This document shows positions 6,692 through 11,050 of a stretch of 11,050 nucleotides of DNA, in pieces. The stretch covers positions 1 to 11,050 of the forward strand of contig JAUVEK010000035.1 in assembly GCA_030594795.1 (NCBI GenBank). Reading direction: 5' to 3'. The stretch is from Candidatus Nanohalarchaeota archaeon. GTDB lineage: Archaea > EX4484-52 > B79-G9. Within the stretch, counting starts at the first letter, position 1. Every line of letters begins with the position of its first letter. The notes under the pieces are model-generated. The model was not told where the DNA came from, searched no databases, and was given only the letters and a program-made list of their open reading frames with translations. A program made the translations under genes and the position numbers.

Positions 6692-6814
6692 ATGGGATAT
6701 TGGGGAATATTTAGGAATCCCAAGCTTTTTGATTGTCAGTACATACTTTATAAACAATCAAAAACAGCAAGGTCTCTGAAATTTATTGATTTTATATGGT
6801 TATTTGCTAAATAA
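6692..6814 (+). CDS. Doubtful 40-residue ORF in the AT-rich spacer
   Basis: ATG at 6692 to TAA at 6812-6814. The product begins MGYWGIFRNPKLFD and ends FIDFIWLFAK, rich in aromatic and basic residues. A TATA-like CTTATTTA at 6653-6660 lies 39 bases upstream; there is no Shine-Dalgarno sequence. The ORF contains the inverted repeat at 6726-6764, which could equally be the reason for its sequence. It may be a gene fragment brought in with the Fic gene, a small protein, or chance. No family recognised. Confidence 0.25.
   Translation: MGYWGIFRNPKLFDCQYILYKQSKTARSLKFIDFIWLFAK
6726..6764. repeat. Perfect 11-base inverted repeat
   Basis: TTTTTGATTGT (6726-6736) and ACAATCAAAAA (6754-6764) match perfectly around a 17-base spacer that contains a TATA-like CTTTATAA. 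It may be a dimer-binding operator for a winged-helix protein, such as the Fic protein encoded 120 bases downstream, or a transcript hairpin. In AT-rich DNA part of the match could be chance, but 11 exact pairs is unusual. Confidence 0.5.
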
Positions 6815-6856
6815 ATTTAACTTTTTCTTAATAATTACTGTTATTTAATAAAAAGA

Positions 6857-6864
6857 TTTAAATA
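6857..6864 (+). promoter_or_regulatory. Promoter of the Fic gene
   Basis: TTTAAATA, preceded by AAAAAGA, starts exactly 30 bases before the ATG at 6887. It is the same octamer, with the same preceding A/G run and spacing, as at the lipoprotein gene. No Shine-Dalgarno sequence; leaderless transcript expected. Confidence 0.75.
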
Positions 6865-6886
6865 GTTTAATAATAATTATTAAAAT

Positions 6887-8110
6887 ATGGTAACAGAATA
6901 TGATGTATTTGCAGAATTAATGGAAAAAAAGACAAAAATAGCGCAGTTAGCGGAAAACCTAAACCAGAACTACGCAAATATCTATGCAAGAATAGAATCG
7001 CTAAGAAACGAAAAATTAATCATTAAAGAAGAGAAGTATTATTCTATCAACATACATAACAAGAAAACTGTGCTGTTGGTCAAAATAATTGACTATTGTA
7101 ATTCTCACAACATGAACTGCAACTTTTTCCTGAGTAAAAAAATGTCTGCAATATTAGAGGTATGTCTTAACAAAGAGACCTTATCAATAGATGATTTTGG
7201 TCAATTCAACAAAACTACCCTTAAAAAATATTTAGACCGGTTGATCCAATATAATTTCATAATAATAAAAACAAGAAAACCATTTACTTTTTCCATTTTG
7301 AAAGAACATTTTTTTACAGACATTGTCTGCTTTTTTGGAGGGGAAGTAAAGCTAAAAGAAAGGCTTCCTGAAGATGACATATTTGAGAAAATTGAAAAGG
7401 AATTAAAAAAGTACAAGCAAAAATCAAAAAAACAGAGTAAATTTTATATAAAAAATATAGAAGAGGAATTAAAATTTGATTTTATTCACTCAACAACTTA
7501 TCTTGAAGGCAACACTCTTACTTTGGAAGAAACAATAAAATTTCTAAAACACAATATTCAGCCAAAAAAAGATTTTGATGATTTGCTGGAAGTCAAAAAC
7601 ATGAACGTTGCAATTGATTACCTGTTTGAAAACCTGGAAAAACCGTTGACTCTTGATTGGATACTGAATTTGCACAGGATAGTAATGCAGGGTCTGCATG
7701 AATATAACGGGAAATTGAGAAATGGTCAGGTAAGAATTCTTGGAAACCCTGATTTTAAGGTATGCGATTACAGGATATTGAAACCTGTGTTGGAAGAATT
7801 TATCGTTAATTTCAACAAAAAATTTAAAAAATGCAAAACACAGAAAGACAGTTTGATTTTATCCGGCTGGGTTCACAATGAATTTCAATGCATACATCCT
7901 TTCTTTGACGGAAACAGCAGAACAACAAGAATTTTGATGAATTACTGCCTGCTTAATTTTGGATTCCCTTTGATAAATATATATGAAGTGAGCAAAGATG
8001 AATATTTATCACTTACAAAATTATCCAGAAAAAGAGATGACAGAAAATTCATTGCGTTTTTAAGCAGAATTATTCTGGACAATCTTATTAAACTCAATGA
8101 GTTGTTATGA
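6887..8110 (+). CDS. Fic-domain protein with N-terminal winged-helix regions
   Basis: A 407-residue protein. Residues 1-60 look like a winged helix (TKIAQLAENLNQNYANIYAR recognition region, then a wing). Residues 85-140 resemble a second HTH (ETLSIDDFGQFNKTTLKKYL). A very basic linker at about 170-190 leads to the Fic region. TTYLEG (203-208) matches the (S/T)xxxE(G/N) inhibitory helix that blocks ATP binding, here placed N-terminal of the core (class II layout). LHRIVMQGLHEYNGKLRNGQVRI is family-typical. The active-site loop is HPFFDGNSR (337-345) followed by TTR, with catalytic H337, Mg-binding D341 and Ser in place of the second Gly of GNGR. Fic enzymes usually transfer AMP to protein hydroxyls, so this one should be active but self-inhibited. 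The gene is much richer in A/T than its neighbours (one 60-base line, 7381-7440, is about 22% GC), suggesting transfer. Target unknown. Confidence 0.9.
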   Translation: MVTEYDVFAELMEKKTKIAQLAENLNQNYANIYARIESLRNEKLIIKEEKYYSINIHNKKTVLLVKIIDYCNSHNMNCNFFLSKKMSAILEVCLNKETLSIDDFGQFNKTTLKKYLDRLIQYNFIIIKTRKPFTFSILKEHFFTDIVCFFGGEVKLKERLPEDDIFEKIEKELKKYKQKSKKQSKFYIKNIEEELKFDFIHSTTYLEGNTLTLEETIKFLKHNIQPKKDFDDLLEVKNMNVAIDYLFENLEKPLTLDWILNLHRIVMQGLHEYNGKLRNGQVRILGNPDFKVCDYRILKPVLEEFIVNFNKKFKKCKTQKDSLILSGWVHNEFQCIHPFFDGNSRTTRILMNYCLLNFGFPLINIYEVSKDEYLSLTKLSRKRDDRKFIAFLSRIILDNLIKLNELL

Positions 8111-8225
8111 CATATGCCTGGCTTTTATTGCGCGATGGAAGGCTGACCCGAATGATGTCTCGAAAGAAGAGGTTGAGGAAGCGCGAGGGATATGGTTCGA
8201 TGGCGGAAACTATGGTGTTGAGTGA
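8097..8225 (+). CDS. Short coding-like ORF overlapping the Fic 3' end, 42 residues
   Basis: The +1 frame relative to Fic runs from an ATG at 8097 to a TGA at 8223-8225, overlapping Fic by 14 bases. After the overlap the translation looks protein-like: LAFIARWKADPNDVSKEE, then VEEARGIWFDGGNYGVE. The base composition returns to that of the core neighbours, not that of Fic. Two readings are possible: a small co-translated partner, or, more likely, the 3' end of an older gene whose front was lost when the AT-rich segment arrived. There is no Shine-Dalgarno sequence before 8097. No family recognised. Confidence 0.35.
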   Translation: MSCYDICLAFIARWKADPNDVSKEEVEEARGIWFDGGNYGVE

Positions 8226-8282
8226 TTTGGAGTAGATGTTTTCATATACTCTGGTGAAGATGTGCGCTGTACTCCCGGATGC

Positions 8283-8627
8283 CTACTCTTTTGTGAGAAT
8301 GAGGATTGCTTCTGCAATATCACCGCTGGTTTCTTTGAGGGCGTCTTCTGCTTCATCTTTGCTGCAGTTTGTCTGGTCCATTACCATCTGGATGTCATCG
8401 TCTGTGAATTTCGGTGCGTCTTCGTCAATATTGCGCTCGCTTATTTCACCGGATATCTGGTATGAGTCCTGCCCCATCATGTTGACTTTCTGGACAGCGG
8501 GGTTTGAGATTATTATCTCTTTGTCTGCGCACCTGATGATGACTTCATCAGCTTCGATGTTCTCGTTCTTGATGCCCATCTGCCTCATCATCTTTTCCAT
8601 CTGCCGGGGGTTCATTTTTGGAATCAT
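8283..8627 (-). CDS. nac: Nascent polypeptide-associated complex protein, archaeal type
   Basis: A 114-residue homolog of eukaryotic alpha-NAC. In archaea it forms a homodimer that binds ribosomes and shields emerging chains. The start MIPKMNPRQMEKMMRQMGI is the family's Met/Arg-rich ribosome-proximal helix. The NAC beta domain covers about 24-62 (EVIIRCADKEIIISNP, NMMGQDSYQISG). A UBA domain fills about 75-113 (TDDDIQMVMDQTNCSKDEAE, then LKETSGDIAEAILIL). Full length, no lesions. I chose the ATG at 8627 because MIPKMNPRQM is the usual N terminus; a GTG at 8636 would add three residues. Its promoter is at 8655-8662. Together with SecDF in the same window it points to a co-translational targeting neighbourhood, although the genes are not in one operon. 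Confidence 0.96.
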   Translation of the reverse strand: MIPKMNPRQMEKMMRQMGIKNENIEADEVIIRCADKEIIISNPAVQKVNMMGQDSYQISGEISERNIDEDAPKFTDDDIQMVMDQTNCSKDEAEDALKETSGDIAEAILILTKE

Positions 8628-8654
8628 GGTTATCACTTTTATATGAGGTAAATA

Positions 8655-8662
8655 ATTATAAA
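8655..8662 (-). promoter_or_regulatory. TATA box of the NAC gene
   Basis: The minus strand reads TTTATAAT, preceded by AAGTTT, beginning 35 bases before the ATG at 8627 (26 before the GTG at 8636). The transcript should have a leader of only a few bases. The spacer between NAC and the next gene upstream on the same strand is short (8637-8676), so the promoter lies just after that gene's stop. Confidence 0.55.
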
Positions 8663-8676
8663 AACTTAACTTATTG

Positions 8677-9061
8677 TCAGTTCCACTGCTTAAGGACGGC
8701 GTTCACATATACGCCGGGAATAGGTGTCGGGGCAGTTATGGTGTAACTGTGGATTATCGTGTTGCCAGGGGGGGTTGAGCCAAGAGAGAATGACTCTTCA
8801 GGTATTGATTGGGACAGCACTATTTCTTCTATGACTTTGGAGACATCTTTCGCATCATCAACAGTGTACCTTTTTGCGCCGGTCCCGCCCGAAAGCATGT
8901 CCATGAATTCTATGAGTTTCTGCTCCCCGGCTCTGGCGGTCAGTTATTTTTTTGGAATAATTAACACCGGCAGTTGACTGGTAAGTTGTCCATACCAGAA
9001 AAACCGCTACACATCTCAGCGCAACAAGCGCAATAGTAGATGTACTATAACCCTGCTTCAT
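8677..9061 (-). pseudogene. Small membrane-anchored protein split by a one-base frameshift
   Basis: From the ATG at 9061 the minus strand encodes a start (MKQGYSTS) and a hydrophobic segment (about residues 9-24), then YSKKITDRQSR. The frame then degenerates into basic, Cys/His-rich residues and ends near 8858. In the frame used by the ATG at 8904 there is a stop at 8944-8946, then a protein-like run: EQKLIEFMDMLSGG, GAKRYTVDDAKDVSKVIEEI, a Pro/Thr-rich part and VYVNAVLKQWN with a TGA at 8677. Removing one C from the C4 tract at 8925-8928 joins ITDRQSR to EQKLIEFMD in one frame of 127 codons plus stop. The joined product would be a single-pass membrane or pilin-like secreted protein of unknown family. 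The break could be a real lesion, phase variation or a sequencing error. Confidence 0.6.
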
Positions 9062-9086
9062 AAGATTAATTCTGTTCCTGCTCAGG

Positions 9087-9094
9087 TATATAGT
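9087..9094 (-). promoter_or_regulatory. TATA box of the frameshifted gene
   Basis: The minus strand reads ACTATATA in ACAGAAACTATATACC, beginning 33 bases before the ATG at 9061. It supports that ATG as the true start and the region 8677-9061 as one transcription unit. Confidence 0.5.
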
Positions 9095-9137
9095 TTCTGT
9101 CACGCATCGCGTATGGTTGATTCTGCATGTACGGTAC

Positions 9138-9145
9138 TTAATATA
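9138..9145 (+). promoter_or_regulatory. TATA box of the TctA-like permease gene
   Basis: TTAATATA begins 32 bases before the ATG at 9170, with no Shine-Dalgarno sequence between. A leaderless or nearly leaderless mRNA is expected. Together with 9087-9094 it forms a divergent promoter pair within about 110 bases. Confidence 0.55.
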
Positions 9146-9169
9146 AAGAACAGATCTGTAAATTAGACC

Positions 9170-10396
9170 ATGATTGAATACATAGCCTATGCACTGGCCG
9201 GCATTCTTGCAGGAAGCGTGACCGGCCTTATACCGGGGCTTCATATAAATACCATAGCGCTAATTGCCCTTGGACTCTTCTATACATATTCATTTGACCC
9301 GGTAAACCTGTCAATATTTATACTTTCAATGGGGATAACGCATTCTTTTATGGACTTCATACCGTCAATATATCTTGGCGCCCCCAGTTCAGATACTGTT
9401 CTCTCTATCCAGCCCGGGCACAAGATGCTCCTTTCTGGCCGCGGCTTTGAGGCAGTTGCACTGTCAGTTGCCGGGGGCATATTCGGGATATTTTTCGTGA
9501 TGATCCTGCTTGCGGTACTGTTCTGCATAATCCCGCTTGTGTACACCCGTATCCGGTCATTCATACCTTTTCTTTTGATAATAGTGCAGGGATACATGAT
9601 CATTATAGAGAAGAACAAGTCTGGTGCGGTACTTGTCTGTTCCCTTTCTGCACTATACGGCATAGTCCTTATGAACACACATATTATCAGCCAAAGGTAT
9701 ACATTATTTGTTATGCTGACAAGCCTTTTTGGTATCAGCTCGTTGATATTGAGCTACGCGACGACAAATAAGCTGCCGCACCAAAAGCCGCATTTCAAAA
9801 TCAAATTAAACCAGACGCTGTCGGGTTCGTTTGTTGGCTTTGTCGGCGGGCTTGTCGCAGGAACACTCCCGGGACTCGGAAGTTCGCAGTCAGCCATACT
9901 CGTGCAAAAGTTCGGCCGCATGAAGAGCCGGAAAAAATACATAACAAGTCTCGGGACCATAAATACAATAGACATACTGATATCGGTATTCTCTCTCTAT
10001 ATGATAGGCAAGGCAAGAAGCGGGAGCGCAATCGTGATACAGGAAGTGCTTGAGGCCATTACCCTGGACAACATATACCTTTTTTTGGGCATAGCTCTCT
10101 TCTCAACAGGCATAGCATCGCTGCTTACCCTGAAAATCGGGAAAGTGTCAGCAGCGCACATCCATAAGATAAATTACAAGAAGATGGTGCTTACGATTAT
10201 CCTGTTTCTAGCGCTTCTTACATTCATGTACACCGGCTTTGCAGGGCTTTTGATATGCGCCACAGGAATCGCCATCGGCGTGCTCCCAAACCTTCTTGGC
10301 ACAAAAAAGAGCTTGCTGATGACATGCCTGATAGCGCCAACCATATTGTATCTTACCGGGACGGACTGCATGGTCCTGAAAATGCTGGGGCTTTGA
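9170..10396 (+). CDS. TctA/DUF112-family membrane permease, archaeal short form
   Basis: A polytopic membrane protein of 408 residues and about ten or more hydrophobic segments. It carries the duplicated family signature GLIPGLHINT (19-28) and GTLPGLGSSQSA (231-242), one in each half, the mark of two inverted repeats in the tripartite tricarboxylate transporter large subunit. Between them lie GITHSFMDFIPSIYLGAPSSD, a second conserved stretch, and GHKMLLSGRG. Bacterial TctA has about 500 residues and works with TctB and a periplasmic TctC; neither lies beside this gene. Archaeal genomes often hold such a lone short form, whose substrate is not established; carboxylate transport is inferred only from the family. 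The start at 9170 fits the TATA box and the N-terminal helix. Confidence 0.88.
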   Translation: MIEYIAYALAGILAGSVTGLIPGLHINTIALIALGLFYTYSFDPVNLSIFILSMGITHSFMDFIPSIYLGAPSSDTVLSIQPGHKMLLSGRGFEAVALSVAGGIFGIFFVMILLAVLFCIIPLVYTRIRSFIPFLLIIVQGYMIIIEKNKSGAVLVCSLSALYGIVLMNTHIISQRYTLFVMLTSLFGISSLILSYATTNKLPHQKPHFKIKLNQTLSGSFVGFVGGLVAGTLPGLGSSQSAILVQKFGRMKSRKKYITSLGTINTIDILISVFSLYMIGKARSGSAIVIQEVLEAITLDNIYLFLGIALFSTGIASLLTLKIGKVSAAHIHKINYKKMVLTIILFLALLTFMYTGFAGLLICATGIAIGVLPNLLGTKKSLLMTCLIAPTILYLTGTDCMVLKMLGL

Positions 10397-10428
10397 TGTG
10401 GCAAAGAACTATAATCATGGCTAAAAAC

Positions 10429-11001
10429 TCATTTCCCAAGCGCCTTATAAATCGCCCAAAACCTCTGGAAAAAAGTAACCAGAGACAGCGCAAGAATCAG
10501 CCAGACAGAATAAACAAGCGCTTCCGCAAAAAAAGACATCCCTAAAGCCCCGAAAAACAATATCACATGCCTGTCAGATCTCCCGGCAATCCCGCCGTAC
10601 ATCCTCTTCTTTGTAAGCGCCTGGGCCTGCGTACCCAGGTACGACACAAGCAGGAGACACACAAGCGCCAGAAAAACCAGATCAGCTGAAACAAGGCCAC
10701 AATACGCAAGACCGAAATAGATGAACACATCCGAAACTCGGTCAGATGTATGGTCTAGGAAATCGCCCCTTACAGTCGGCTTCCCTTTCTTCGCAATCTC
10801 ACCGTCCAAAACATCCAGAAAGCCGTTAAGGAACAGGAAAAGCCCTGCTAAAGCAAAGCTGCGTGTGAAAAAAAAATACCCTGAAAACACTCCGCAAAGA
10901 AGCGAAAGCAGAGTCACCATATTCGGATTGACATCCACAACAAACGGGCTCAGGATGCGCCGCCTAATTGCCGGATACCTCCTCACAAGCTGCTGAAGCA
11001 T
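10429..11001 (-). CDS. CDP-alcohol phosphatidyltransferase family protein
   Basis: Integral membrane enzyme of 190 residues that would join a CDP-lipid (probably CDP-archaeol) to an alcohol such as inositol phosphate, glycerol phosphate or serine. The catalytic motif is present from residue 63: D63xxD66G67xxAK...G79xxxD83xxxD87, in the sequence LDVLDGEIAKKGK and RGDFLDHTSDR. Two departures from the consensus are seen: Lys71 for the usual Arg, and seven rather than eight residues before G79. The four metal-binding Asp are intact, so it should be active. About six hydrophobic helices cover 28-185. The ATG at 11001 was chosen; a GTG at 11007 adds two residues and lies 32 bases from the TATA box, so either could be used. 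It is convergent with the permease. Substrate alcohol cannot be told. Confidence 0.9.
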   Translation of the reverse strand: MLQQLVRRYPAIRRRILSPFVVDVNPNMVTLLSLLCGVFSGYFFFTRSFALAGLFLFLNGFLDVLDGEIAKKGKPTVRGDFLDHTSDRVSDVFIYFGLAYCGLVSADLVFLALVCLLLVSYLGTQAQALTKKRMYGGIAGRSDRHVILFFGALGMSFFAEALVYSVWLILALSLVTFFQRFWAIYKALGK

Positions 11002-11031
11002 AAACACCAGACAAGTATTTGGAATACAAAC

Positions 11032-11039
11032 TTAATAAA
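11032..11039 (-). promoter_or_regulatory. TATA box of the CDP-alcohol phosphatidyltransferase gene
   Basis: The minus strand reads TTTATTAA, preceded by TTTCTT, beginning 38 bases before the ATG at 11001 and 32 before the GTG at 11007. It leaves either a six-base leader with the ATG or a leaderless message with the GTG. Confidence 0.5.
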
Positions 11040-11050
11040 AGAAATGAGAC

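Noticed and set aside
8236..8646. 136-codon plus-strand ORF opposite NAC
   Set aside because: NAC on the minus strand is unmistakable, with both NAC and UBA domains; the plus frame is its shadow.
8677..8904. von Willebrand A domain C terminus
   Set aside because: GAKRYTVDD and the following helix first recalled the end of a vWA domain, but no MIDAS motif is present and the joined gene is too short to hold one.
8858..9244. 128-codon minus-strand ORF beginning at 9244
   Set aside because: The part before 9061 runs into the permease gene and its promoter, and has no start signal; the end is an out-of-frame tail. Only the segment from 9061 to about 8925 looks real, as the front of the frameshifted gene.
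1..11050. CRISPR array, transposase or integrase
   Set aside because: No regularly spaced repeats and no recognisable transposase or recombinase product were seen on either strand.

Overview
The window looks archaeal. It encodes an archaeal-type nascent polypeptide-associated complex protein (NAC domain plus UBA), a geranylgeranyl-reductase-family flavoprotein of the kind that saturates archaeal isoprenoid lipids, a bacterial/archaeal-type SecF-SecD pair in the order secF-secD, a short TctA/DUF112-family membrane protein and a CDP-alcohol phosphatidyltransferase. Most genes that head a transcript have a TATA-like octamer beginning about 27-33 bases before the start codon and no Shine-Dalgarno sequence, which fits archaeal leaderless mRNAs. 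No rRNA, tRNA or CRISPR was seen, so the phylum cannot be fixed. A DPANN-like or related uncultivated archaeon is a guess.

Layout. Positions 2-454 (+): 3' part of a membrane-anchored winged-helix protein, cut by the window edge. 455-670: spacer holding a coding-like remnant on the minus strand and a strong promoter. 671-1072 (+): small lipoprotein. 1077-2144 (-): geranylgeranyl reductase family flavoprotein, convergent with the lipoprotein gene. 2255-2839 (+): membrane-anchored protein with a Pro/Gln-rich tail, divergent from the reductase. 2840-3291: about 450 bases with hairpins, two TATA-like boxes and a 36-codon Met-rich ORF. 3292-6597 (+): operon secF-secD-sugar-nucleotide epimerase, with a 4-base overlap and then a 13-base gap. 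6598-6886: AT-rich spacer with hairpins and a doubtful 40-codon ORF. 6887-8110 (+): AT-rich Fic protein with N-terminal winged-helix regions, the clearest accessory gene. 8097-8225: short coding-like ORF overlapping its end. 8283-8627 (-): NAC. 8677-9061 (-): small membrane-anchored protein broken by an apparent one-base frameshift in a C4 tract. 9170-10396 (+): TctA-like permease. 10429-11001 (-): CDP-alcohol phosphatidyltransferase, convergent with the permease.

The genes mostly concern the cell envelope and protein export: SecDF assists translocation, NAC handles nascent chains, the reductase and phosphatidyltransferase shape membrane lipids, and the epimerase supplies sugars for surface glycans. 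The Fic gene stands apart in base composition and is probably acquired. I found no multi-gene defence or other clearly novel system. The points most worth checking are the frameshifted gene, the structured 2840-3291 interval, the Fic island and its flanking remnants, and the leaderless promoter pattern.
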